This document shows, piece by piece, positions 16,043 to 23,915 of a DNA stretch of 64,000 nucleotides. A program made the position numbers and the translations under genes. Location: the NCBI GenBank assembly GCA_023459495.1, contig JAEWTL010000074.1, positions 77,714 through 141,713 of the forward strand. Reading direction: 5' to 3'. The notes under the pieces are model-generated. The model made no database searches. It was not told where the DNA came from and worked only from the letters and a program-made list of their open reading frames with translations. Within the stretch, counting starts at the first letter, position 1. Each line of letters starts with the position of its first letter. Source of the stretch: Bacillota bacterium. Its GTDB lineage: Bacteria > Bacillota > Clostridia > Christensenellales > SZUA-584.

Positions 16043-17572
16043 TTGAACGAGCTGAAATACAAGGACATATCGCTGACCGAAGAAGCGGGGAGCTGTCTGC
16101 TGTGCCATGACGCGCCCTGTGCGAAAGCCTGTCCTTACGGGCTAGCGGTGGACAGGATCATCCGGGCCTATCGGTTCGAAAACGCCGTCGGGGCGGTAAA
16201 CCGGCTGCCGGAAGAGCTGCCATGCCTGGCCTGTGAAGCCAGGCCGTGCCTTGACGCATGCGTAAAAGGCAGGTTCAACCGACCGGTGGCCATTGATACG
16301 ATGATGCGGCAGCTATCCGCCAATGAAAGGGTTGCCTCAGGGGACGCCAATCTGTCGATCGATTTTTGCGGCGTACACTGCGAGAATCCATTCTTCCTTT
16401 CGTCTTCCGTGGTGGCCAATAATTATGAGATGATCGCCAGCGCCTTCGAAATGGGGTGGGCAGGCGTTGCCTTCAAGACGATCGGGACGTTCGTGCCCGA
16501 GGAGGTTTCGCCGCGTTTTGACACACTCCAGAAGGAGGCGCTGCCGTTCGTCGGCTTTAAGAACATCGAGCAGATATCCGAGCACCCGATGGAGGAGAAT
16601 CTGGAGTATATCCGGCAGCTGAAGAAGGATTATCCAACCAAGGTGATCGTCGCATCCATCATGGGACAAAATGAGGCGGAATGGACGTACCTTGCGCGGT
16701 GCGTAACGGAGGCCGGAGCGGACATCATCGAGTGCAACTTTTCTTGTCCGCACATGGCGGCCAACGGGCTGGGCTCCGACGTGGGACAAAACCCGGAGCT
16801 GGTATCGGCTTATACCAGGGCGGTGCTCAAGGGCACGCATCTGCCCGTGCTGGCCAAAATGACGCCCAATATCGGCAACATGGAGATTCCCGCGATGGCG
16901 GCCATGGAGGCGGGCGCGGCAGGCATCGCCGCGATCAACACAATCAAAAGCATTATGAACGTCAACATGGACACCTTTGCATCCGGCCCGGATGTGGAGG
17001 GCAAAACGAGCGTGGGCGGCTATTCCGGTAAGGCGGTAAAGCCCATCGCGCTGCGTTTCATTCATTCAATGAAGAGCTGCAAGGCGCTAAAGGACGCGCC
17101 GATCAGCGGTATGGGGGGCATCGAAACGTGGCGCGACGCGGCGGAGTTCCTCGCGCTGGGCTGCGAAAACATTCAGGTCACCACGGCGGTGATGCAGTAC
17201 GGATACCGCATCATCGAAGACCTGATTGAAGGCATGAAGTCGTATCTGAGCTCGCACGGCTATCGAAATGTGAGAGAAATCGTGGGCAAGGCGCTGACGC
17301 AGATCATCAGCGCTGACGATTTAAACCGTGAGAGTATCTGCTATCCGCGGTTTGACAGAAGCCTCTGCGTGGGCTGTGGGCGCTGCTACTTGTCCTGCCG
17401 GGACGGGGGGCATCAGGCACTGAGACAGAATGAAAACGGACACCCGGTTATGGATGCAGGCAAATGCGTAGGCTGCCACCTTTGCGTGACCGTCTGCCCC
17501 GCGCGGGCAATTTCACAGGGCGCCCGAATATTGAAGACTGTGATCAAGATGAAGGCGAAGGAGGCAATTTAA
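16043..17572 (+). CDS. PreA-like dihydropyrimidine dehydrogenase with extra N-terminal Fe-S domain, no flavin reductase domain
   Basis: A 509-residue protein starting at TTG 16043 (GGGGTGAG ahead); the next ATG would delete a cluster motif. The N-terminus has two Cys sets (C18/C21/C26/C30 and C61/C64/C69/C73) like the Fe-S domain of PreT and mammalian DPD. A dihydroorotate-dehydrogenase-like FMN barrel follows (VASIMGQNEAEW, NFSCPHMAANGLGSDVGQNP, PVLAKMTPNI, GMGGIETWRDA). Two ferredoxin-type motifs end the protein (C442/C445/C448/C452 and C475/C478/C481/C485). It should reduce uracil and thymine to the dihydro forms. The FAD/NAD(P)H domain that PreT or DPD supplies is absent here and in the neighbours, so electrons may come from ferredoxin or an unlinked reductase. 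Confidence 0.85.
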   Translation: MNELKYKDISLTEEAGSCLLCHDAPCAKACPYGLAVDRIIRAYRFENAVGAVNRLPEELPCLACEARPCLDACVKGRFNRPVAIDTMMRQLSANERVASGDANLSIDFCGVHCENPFFLSSSVVANNYEMIASAFEMGWAGVAFKTIGTFVPEEVSPRFDTLQKEALPFVGFKNIEQISEHPMEENLEYIRQLKKDYPTKVIVASIMGQNEAEWTYLARCVTEAGADIIECNFSCPHMAANGLGSDVGQNPELVSAYTRAVLKGTHLPVLAKMTPNIGNMEIPAMAAMEAGAAGIAAINTIKSIMNVNMDTFASGPDVEGKTSVGGYSGKAVKPIALRFIHSMKSCKALKDAPISGMGGIETWRDAAEFLALGCENIQVTTAVMQYGYRIIEDLIEGMKSYLSSHGYRNVREIVGKALTQIISADDLNRESICYPRFDRSLCVGCGRCYLSCRDGGHQALRQNENGHPVMDAGKCVGCHLCVTVCPARAISQGARILKTVIKMKAKEAI

Positions 17573-17573
17573 C

Positions 17574-18800
17574 ATGGTATCATGCAATTTGGAAAGATTG
17601 GACGACAAAATTAAGACATTCAGCAAGTTCGGCGATACGGGAAGAGGCGGCATTACGCGTTTCTCGCTTTCTCCTGAAGCGCTGGCCGCACGGGCCGAGT
17701 TTAAAAAGCGCATGGAAGCGATCGGCGCGAAGGTGGTCACGGATGACATGGCCAACATGTACGCGACGATCCCCGGCACGGAAACGCTGCCTGCGATACT
17801 GACCGGCTCTCATCTGGATTCGGTTCGGCAGGGCGGCAACTACGACGGTGTGCTGGGCGTGCTGACCGCGATGGAAGCGGCGGAGACCATCGTGAAAGAG
17901 GGTATCCCGCACCGCCACCCCATCACCGTCATGGTATGGACGAACGAAGAGGGCGCCCGGTTTGAGCCCGCAATGATGTCGTCCGGCGTGATCTGCGGCA
18001 AGTTCGACAAGGAAAGAATGCTGGCATCCATCGCAAAGGATGAAACCGGGGTGACATTTGGAGCAGCGCTGGAAGCGAGCGGCTATAAGGGCGATGAGAG
18101 TAACCGGATGACTCCGGATCAATATGCGGCGCTGGTCGAACTGCACATTGAGCAGGGCCCCGTGCTGGAGGCCGAGGGCATCGACATCGGCGTGGTTGAA
18201 GGCGTCTGCGGCATGATCAACTATGAGTTTGCGTTCGTCGGACAGGCGGGCCATGCGGGCACGACGCCCATGAAATACCGGCAGGATGCGCTGTACGCCG
18301 CGGTGAAGACGATTCAGTATCTGCACGACGAGCTGGACGAGCTGGACAGCCGACTGGTCTACACAACCGGCAAGATATCCTGCCATCCCAACATCCATAC
18401 GATCATACCGGATGAGGTGAAGTTTACGCTGGATGCGCGGCACCAGAACCCGAAGGTGATCAAGCAGGCGCTGGACATCATCAAGAAGATCCCCGCGGAG
18501 GTTGAAAAGTGCAAGGTAAGCTTTGATGAGGCATGGTCGCGCAAATCGGTGGCGTATACGCCTGAACTCGTGGATTATGTGGAGAAGAGCGCCAACGAAT
18601 ACGGGTATTCGAGCAAGCGCATGTACAGCGGCCCGGGCCACGACGCGCAGTATGTGGTGGACCTGATACCAACCACAATGATATTTGTGCCCAGCGTGGG
18701 AGGGCACAGCCACTGTGAGCTGGAATATACGCCCACAGAAGCCTGCCTCAAAGGTGCCAACGTACTGCTCCGCACGCTGCTGTATATCGACCGGCAATAG
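17574..18800 (+). CDS. Zn-dependent N-carbamoyl-amino-acid hydrolase (beta-ureidopropionase role)
   Basis: A 408-residue M20/allantoate-amidohydrolase family enzyme. Metal and catalytic motifs are GSHLDSVRQGGNYDGVLGVL, WTNEEGARFEPAMMSSGV, LHIEQGPVLE, GQAGHAGTTPM in the dimerisation domain and SGPGHDAQYV near the end. It should release CO2 and ammonia from N-carbamoyl-beta-alanine, giving beta-alanine (PydC step). Relatives hydrolyse allantoate or N-carbamoyl-L-amino acids; the operon context favours the pyrimidine role. AAGGAGG precedes ATG 17574, which follows the dehydrogenase stop directly. It is the last gene of the operon. Confidence 0.87.
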   Translation: MVSCNLERLDDKIKTFSKFGDTGRGGITRFSLSPEALAARAEFKKRMEAIGAKVVTDDMANMYATIPGTETLPAILTGSHLDSVRQGGNYDGVLGVLTAMEAAETIVKEGIPHRHPITVMVWTNEEGARFEPAMMSSGVICGKFDKERMLASIAKDETGVTFGAALEASGYKGDESNRMTPDQYAALVELHIEQGPVLEAEGIDIGVVEGVCGMINYEFAFVGQAGHAGTTPMKYRQDALYAAVKTIQYLHDELDELDSRLVYTTGKISCHPNIHTIIPDEVKFTLDARHQNPKVIKQALDIIKKIPAEVEKCKVSFDEAWSRKSVAYTPELVDYVEKSANEYGYSSKRMYSGPGHDAQYVVDLIPTTMIFVPSVGGHSHCELEYTPTEACLKGANVLLRTLLYIDRQ

Positions 18801-18854
18801 GTCATGATTTAAAGTTGCTCAAATTGTAGAGTATATAAGGGTTTAATACCAATG

Positions 18855-18884
18855 AGGGTGCTGCTATAAGGTGGCATCCTTTTT
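18855..18884 (+). terminator. Terminator after the pyrimidine-degradation operon
   Basis: AGGGTGCTGC (18855-18864) pairs, with wobbles, with GTGGCATCCT (18871-18880), followed by TTTT. The rest of 18801-18985 shows no gene. Confidence 0.6.
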
Positions 18885-18985
18885 AAAGAAACACCTCATG
18901 AATATAGATAATGCTTTTGTGATGGGGGAATCCTGATGTTTTTTGGGGAATAAAAAACCCCGAAAGTATCTGCTTATCGGGGCCT

Positions 18986-19033
18986 TGGCGTTCCCGGCGC
19001 GATTCGAACGCGCGGCCTTTCGCTTAGGAGGCG
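18986..19033 (-). tRNA. 3' half of a tRNA-Arg(CCU) gene: att-site remnant
   Basis: On the minus strand the sequence gives anticodon loop CTCCTAA (anticodon CCU), the 3' anticodon arm GCGAA, a T-arm GCGCG-TTCGAAT-CGCGC, the acceptor strand CGGGAAC, a discriminator G and an encoded CCA. No D-arm or GTTCCCG 5' acceptor strand precedes it; homology stops just 5' of the anticodon loop, where island sequence begins. It is therefore the displaced 3' fragment left when an element integrated into the gene. The intact copy should be at the far end of the integrated DNA, outside the window. Confidence 0.8.
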
Positions 19034-19220
19034 GTAGGCCTATAGTTCGAAACGCATCAGTCAGCAAGCCGAATGTGCCTATTTAAAGGGATTCTGAGCA
19101 TTTCCACTGTGTCCATTTGGTCTAAAAAGTACCCTAAAATCTATAGTTGACTACAAAAAATGTAGTCAAAATGTAGTCAAAAAAATCACGGCTGTCCAAC
19201 CACTCTATTTTTTGAGAGGC
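19029..19220. repeat. Left copy of a 190-bp attachment-region repeat
   Basis: This stretch is colinear with 29855-30045. Both start with AGGCG-R-TA-K-GCCTATAGTTC; after 120-121 bases both carry two direct TGTAGTCAAA-type repeats with the same spacing, and both end with GAGGC 54 bases later. The paired short repeats look like integrase arm-binding sites. A TTGACTACA (19147-19155) inverted to the repeats is found only here. Confidence 0.75.
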
Positions 19221-19245
19221 TTCAATTCTGGAGCCTCTCTTTTTA
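19214..19245 (+). terminator. Hairpin terminator at the inner edge of the left attachment region
   Basis: GAGAGGCT (19214-19221) pairs with AGCCTCTC (19232-19239), followed by TTTTT. It stands where the right copy runs into the integrase gene. The remaining 19246-19381 is AT-rich with no gene seen. Confidence 0.65.
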
Positions 19246-19381
19246 TCTGCTGGATTAATAACTATTATTTGAACTGATTTTACCTCTGGAATAATATTTT
19301 TACCTTGAAAATATTTTGATTAAATTTTATTATAAGCTAATTGCTTATTACAAATAGTCATTCCGGGCGTTGTTGCACTAA

Positions 19382-20653
19382 TCATTGTTCGCGATTGTTA
19401 ACTTTTATATTTGGCATTAGTCCATCTTGGATAAAGTCAACTTTTCTTAGTGCATACATCAATTCATTAAAGTAAAATAGGATAATAATATTATCGTAAC
19501 AAAGACAAGCAAGTTCTATTAAGTACAAAGATATTTCGTTTTCTGTTCGACCATGCTTGTCCCTAAAAACAATTTTTTGAGTGCTTACATCATAATCAAA
19601 ACTAACATGTGCAATAGCATTGCGTATGTTACGATTAAGATCTATGGTTTTACAAAAAGGCTCCTCCAAAACAAGTTTTTCAAGTTTCTGTGCTTTTGCT
19701 AATCCTCGATAAGAATCGAAATCTCGACATTTGCGGTCATTTGGAAAACAGTCAATATCACCACGTACTGAAATATTGTTTAATCCTACGGCAATATCGA
19801 TCATATCGAGAATGATTTCGTAAGTATCCGAATAAAAATTTTTAAAGGATTCGAAACTTGTAGTCGCTATTCCATAATTAAATTTGTCGAATTTGCCTTT
19901 GGCATTGCCTAAAGTAAGCATGATTGCAGGTATAAATGTTTCAAACATGTCAAACCATCTGGTGATAATATTTATTATACGCTTTCCGTTACTTTCAAAA
20001 TATACCTTACCTCCTAAATGATCGATTAAACCATTAACATCCTGAGGTGGGGTTGAAAGCATTATTTGATTTGCATATTCACTAAATTCTTTTAGTGCAT
20101 CTTCCGGAAGTATGCAAGCAAAAGAAGATACAAGCAACTGATGCAATGCCATTGAGGCATCTAATGAATTTTTTATTATATATGTCTTAGAGAATTCCGC
20201 TAAAGGCTCTATTAATAGCTCAACCCTACCATTGAAATAGATGTCATATAAAGGTGATAGCTTGGTCCAGATTTTATCTCTTACATAAGAAAACCTCTGC
20301 ATTCTCTTCATTAATTTTTCATATATGTCGAAGCTATATAGCCGGGTTGACATCATAAACGGGCTGAATCCACTATTCTCCAAACTTTCTAATGATTCAT
20401 ACTTTGTTGTTTTTCGATGTGGCAATTCGACTGAAAAATCCGAAAAAAAGTTAATGTCGTTCGTTCCTCGGTCAATGACAGTAGCATTGTTAACATCAAA
20501 ACTATGCTTATCAACTATTTTCCTCATGCCACTAATGTGTACGCCACAAATTGGACAGCAAATATCAAAGGGTATATTGAAATAACCCATCTGAAAACGC
20601 AACAAAACCGTAGTTTTGCAATAATGACATTGCACCAAAATACCATCCATCAT
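19382..20653 (-). CDS. Unknown protein with N-terminal zinc ribbon and HEPN-type RNxxxH motif
   Basis: A 423-residue protein that I cannot assign to a named family. The first 40 residues form a zinc ribbon (CHYC about 20 residues before CCPIC). Near the end, residues 344-349 read RNAIAH, the RN-x3-H signature of HEPN ribonucleases, in a helical region (LNRNIRNAIAHVSFDY). The middle is helical with no other recognisable motif. RBS GGAGGTGA lies just ahead of the ATG. It is the last gene in the direction of the QatABCD operon, 313 bp after qatD, and AT-rich like that operon. It may be an added effector or an independent defence protein; the HEPN call rests on the motif only. Confidence 0.6.
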   Translation of the reverse strand: MMDGILVQCHYCKTTVLLRFQMGYFNIPFDICCPICGVHISGMRKIVDKHSFDVNNATVIDRGTNDINFFSDFSVELPHRKTTKYESLESLENSGFSPFMMSTRLYSFDIYEKLMKRMQRFSYVRDKIWTKLSPLYDIYFNGRVELLIEPLAEFSKTYIIKNSLDASMALHQLLVSSFACILPEDALKEFSEYANQIMLSTPPQDVNGLIDHLGGKVYFESNGKRIINIITRWFDMFETFIPAIMLTLGNAKGKFDKFNYGIATTSFESFKNFYSDTYEIILDMIDIAVGLNNISVRGDIDCFPNDRKCRDFDSYRGLAKAQKLEKLVLEEPFCKTIDLNRNIRNAIAHVSFDYDVSTQKIVFRDKHGRTENEISLYLIELACLCYDNIIILFYFNELMYALRKVDFIQDGLMPNIKVNNREQ

Positions 20654-20966
20654 AGTTTTTCACCTCCAATAGGTTCATTGAATATCTGGCTATTGAATAT
20701 AAAGAGAAGTTCGCATTACTTTTGACAAGATTCCCAAGTATTGAGAAAGTATATAAACGGACCTGTTTAGTAAGTGGAAGATTATTCTTGTTTGCTTATC
20801 TCTCGCTCCCAAGGTATAAACCATATGCATTTTTGTTTCCAGTTGTTTATACTCGGATAACAAATGATTTCCAACAACCACCAGAATCGTCTCGACGTAA
20901 AAGTTCATTATATCTCAGTCACTTCACTTGAGTATTCATTATTGCTATAATCGCTTACCAAGAAAA
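20654..20966. other. Intergenic gap between qatD and the zinc-ribbon/HEPN-motif gene
   Basis: 313 bp, AT-rich. Short open frames exist on both strands but none has an RBS or a recognisable product. No convincing promoter was found; a minus-strand TTGTCA with a TATATT downstream is too widely spaced to trust. Confidence 0.4.
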
Positions 20967-21719
20967 TCATATATTAACCTTACTCATTAGTTTCATAAAA
21001 TTTTCTTCAATAATAGATGATACTTCTTTGGTCTTAAATCCTCTTATTTTTGCAATAGCATCAACCGTTGTAATAATGTCTTCTACCATTCTATCCAAAG
21101 TGCAATTTTGGTCAATGAAAGGACTGTCCGTTTCAGTTAAAATCTTATCCAATGGAACTTTACTTATAAGATTCTTGCCATTTATCGTATTGATCATTTT
21201 TTTATTAATAGAAAAATAGCATCCTAAAGAACTAGCTAAAATTCTTTCTTGTTCGTTACCTGTAAACCAATGTAAAACTACAGTTGCTCTATCAGGATTG
21301 AGTTTTTCTTTTATACTGTTTAATACTAATTTAATTGCCTTAACGCTATGTATTGAAATAATTTTATCTCCATAATAATTACATTCTTCAATTATTCTAT
21401 TAAAGGTTTCAGCTTGCTTTGCTACTGTAGAAATATATTGCTTATTTGCATCAATTCCTATTTCACCGATAAAATTAGTTTCTTTCATTTTATCTAAAAA
21501 AAGCCCAAGCTCACCAATCCGTTGCCCAACTAATTGAGGATGCATTCCTAGTGCCGGAAAAACATTTTTATTATTAGTTGATAATATTTTATTTCGTTCC
21601 CATGCCTTTGGTGTCGTGGTCATAGTGATAACAGTTAGGTTGCTATTATTTAATCTATCAAAGGTTTGATTCATATCTTGGAAGAGATCCAAATGACAAT
21701 GGCAATCATATAGTTTCAT
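20967..21719 (-). CDS. qatD: QatD: TatD-like metal-dependent nuclease
   Basis: A 250-residue TatD-family hydrolase. Metal ligands are visible in DCHCHLDL at the N-terminus, GEIGID, ISIHSVKA, VLHWFTGN and TETDSPFI. TatD proteins are 3'-5' DNases with a TIM-barrel fold. In QatABCD antiphage systems a TatD protein is the fourth component. The start overlaps the qatC end by 14 bases, so it is translated with qatC, and the gene is the last of the four. Confidence 0.88.
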   Translation of the reverse strand: MKLYDCHCHLDLFQDMNQTFDRLNNSNLTVITMTTTPKAWERNKILSTNNKNVFPALGMHPQLVGQRIGELGLFLDKMKETNFIGEIGIDANKQYISTVAKQAETFNRIIEECNYYGDKIISIHSVKAIKLVLNSIKEKLNPDRATVVLHWFTGNEQERILASSLGCYFSINKKMINTINGKNLISKVPLDKILTETDSPFIDQNCTLDRMVEDIITTVDAIAKIRGFKTKEVSSIIEENFMKLMSKVNI

Positions 21720-23094
21720 TCTCGAAATTCCCTTCTATGCCAAGTGCATCATCAATGAACTTCGATACTTCTAATAACCCTTTAATGTACATATTTTTTA
21801 TATCATCGAGATAATTCGCATCGGCCTCTAATGGGCCAGATTTATGAATAAGGTATTGAGCTATATCTGGATTATTTTTTATTCTTTCAATTGCAACTTG
21901 AAAAGATCTGAGTTGTCGTCCCTGCTCATAATTCCGGTTATCAATTAGCTTTGATATCTCTGGGATACTATAGTTAGTAGGATCATTCTCTAATCCAATA
22001 AATATATGTATAGCTGCTCTCCTAATAATACAAGGCACACAAAAACCACAATGTTGTTTTTTCCCAAGACCAGCTCGTTGCGACTTGTTTGCTGACGAAC
22101 ATGACATGGATATAGGTAGTATTTCTTTTAATAGTTGTTTGTTCTTACATTCTAATGCCATCTCTCCTTTGGTTTTGTTCGAATACTCATTCTTTATTCT
22201 AATATCAAAGCCTATCATTTCAAGTATCCTATTCCACATAGATAAATAATAAGGGTGGGTAGTTTTAGTACTTAAGGAACCTAATCTAAGATTGTCTAGT
22301 GGTACATTTAATGCAATTAACCCATTCTCTGGTACCATTAATTCCTTAATATCTTGCATACCGGATATAGCATATACCCCTAGGCCAATAAATAGAAAAG
22401 ATCTACTTCTTGTTGTATTTTCTGATGATTCGGATGATATTATATCCTTATTAAATACCAACCAATAATATAGATCTTTGAAGGCAATCAATTTATACTT
22501 TTCATTAAGTGAATTCATTACTTTAGATTGGATACTCGAAGTAAAAGTATCCCCGGCATGTCTTATCAATAATGGCCTTTTACCTTCCTCCAAAAAATTA
22601 ATCGTACTAATTAAACTATCCATTCCTCCGGAAAAAAGAGTCACAACGTCGAATTCTTCTTTATTTATATTTTCATCAAAGTAGTTTGGCAGTTGATCTT
22701 CAGAAATATCTCTTTGTACAAACTTTAGAGTCCAAATATCTCCTGTAAGGAATTTTAACGTTTTTTCTAATACTTTAGTGCATGATTGCCACTTCCCTAC
22801 ATCACTTACGGGCACCACCAAACAGAATTCTCTTGTCCAAGAATCCTGTGAATCCACACATCTTAAAACTCTAGTATCAGCTAAATAAACTAATATCGCT
22901 AATATAAGCAAATCTAATCCTAGACCGCTTGGTATAATACCCATCTGATGTAATGTCTTTGTTAAATCATCAATCCCATATTTCAGGGTATTATTCGAAG
23001 CTAAAAGCTTTATCCTAGTCTCCTCCCAATCGGGCCCCAGCTCAACATCTGATGGGTTTTTGTAAAAACCAGTTATTATATGTCTCTTCATCAT
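21706..23094 (-). CDS. qatC: QatC: QueC-like ATP-pyrophosphatase
   Basis: A 462-residue protein, about twice the size of true QueC. It has the PP-loop LFSGGMDSLIST (residues around 155) and a zinc-binding HCGFCVPCIIRRAA near residue 355, both QueC hallmarks. QueC makes 7-cyano-7-deazaguanine; no other queuosine or deazapurine genes are nearby. The order KAP NTPase, QatB, QueC-like, TatD identifies it as QatC of the antiphage system, where the enzyme may modify a nucleobase or a protein. The TAATG junction with qatB couples translation. Confidence 0.88.
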   Translation of the reverse strand: MMKRHIITGFYKNPSDVELGPDWEETRIKLLASNNTLKYGIDDLTKTLHQMGIIPSGLGLDLLILAILVYLADTRVLRCVDSQDSWTREFCLVVPVSDVGKWQSCTKVLEKTLKFLTGDIWTLKFVQRDISEDQLPNYFDENINKEEFDVVTLFSGGMDSLISTINFLEEGKRPLLIRHAGDTFTSSIQSKVMNSLNEKYKLIAFKDLYYWLVFNKDIISSESSENTTRSRSFLFIGLGVYAISGMQDIKELMVPENGLIALNVPLDNLRLGSLSTKTTHPYYLSMWNRILEMIGFDIRIKNEYSNKTKGEMALECKNKQLLKEILPISMSCSSANKSQRAGLGKKQHCGFCVPCIIRRAAIHIFIGLENDPTNYSIPEISKLIDNRNYEQGRQLRSFQVAIERIKNNPDIAQYLIHKSGPLEADANYLDDIKNMYIKGLLEVSKFIDDALGIEGNFENETI

Positions 23095-23903
23095 TACTCA
23101 CCATCCTCAGACATTATTTCTAAGATTGTATACGCTCTTGAATATATTTGTTCAACAAAAGTATTAACTCTATCTGGAGTTATGTTTTTAATTGTTTCTC
23201 CCGAATTTGCAAGAGCATCCGATACTGCACCATAAATAAACTCAAATATTTGATTTTGAAGATTCGAAACTGAACTCGAACTATCTGGTAAATTAATCAG
23301 ATTCCTACCAATATCATTTATTAAACGTTCCATAATTACGTGTGAAAAATATGATTCCAATAAAACTAATAATTGATCTTCATTTAATTTTGTTATATCT
23401 AATATTTTATCCTTATTAATTTCTATAAGAGCCTCAACAAATGCGCTTCTAGCAATACCCTCATCTACAGTCCCACCATCCGGACAAATATAATCAATTA
23501 ATCCGGAATAAATTTCTTGAGATGTTTTTCCAATTAAAAAATCTAATCCTGAATTTGAAAGGGTTTCTTTTAAGCCTTCCCTTAAAATACCACTAAATAT
23601 AGATACAATTCTTTCGGTGCTTTTTTTTGCGCTTCCTAATCTAGCTACTGCATTTCCGGCGCCACCAAGAGATTTTGAAATATAATCTGCAGTTGCTTTT
23701 CTTAAGTAACTTCTGGAATTTCCTTTAGAATTAATATATCTAGTAAGACTGCCGCGTGAATCTCTGAATCTATCACCGTCCCCAGGTTGCGGGATTGGAG
23801 GTGTAGTTTTATTCGGATCGTTAGGGTAATCCTCATCATTTAGCCAAGATGGAACAATTGGTGTATTACCATTTTGACCATAGTTACTGTTTGAAGTCCC
23901 CAT
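23094..23903 (-). CDS. qatB: QatB: QatABCD system component
   Basis: A 269-residue protein with the characteristic N-terminus MGTSNSNYGQNGNTPIVPSW and a positively charged Gly/Ser/Arg-rich stretch near residues 45-90, followed by a helical region. No enzymatic motif is visible. QatB proteins are recognised mainly by this N-terminus and by position between the KAP NTPase and the QueC-like gene, both true here. It starts 13 bp after qatA. Its biochemical role is not known to me; a scaffold or substrate for QatC is conceivable. Confidence 0.85.
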   Translation of the reverse strand: MGTSNSNYGQNGNTPIVPSWLNDEDYPNDPNKTTPPIPQPGDGDRFRDSRGSLTRYINSKGNSRSYLRKATADYISKSLGGAGNAVARLGSAKKSTERIVSIFSGILREGLKETLSNSGLDFLIGKTSQEIYSGLIDYICPDGGTVDEGIARSAFVEALIEINKDKILDITKLNEDQLLVLLESYFSHVIMERLINDIGRNLINLPDSSSSVSNLQNQIFEFIYGAVSDALANSGETIKNITPDRVNTFVEQIYSRAYTILEIMSEDGE

Positions 23904-23915
23904 TTTTTTACCCTC

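Noticed and set aside
17580..18797. 405-codon open frame on the minus strand
   Set aside because: Exact antisense shadow of the carbamoyl-amidohydrolase gene, with a His/Arg-rich, unfamily-like product.
18986..19033. Functional tRNA-Arg gene
   Set aside because: The 5' half (acceptor strand and D-arm) is missing; only the part from the anticodon loop to CCA is present.
21706..23094. Queuosine biosynthesis enzyme QueC
   Set aside because: Size and neighbours (KAP NTPase, QatB, TatD) fit QatC; no queD, queE or queF is nearby.
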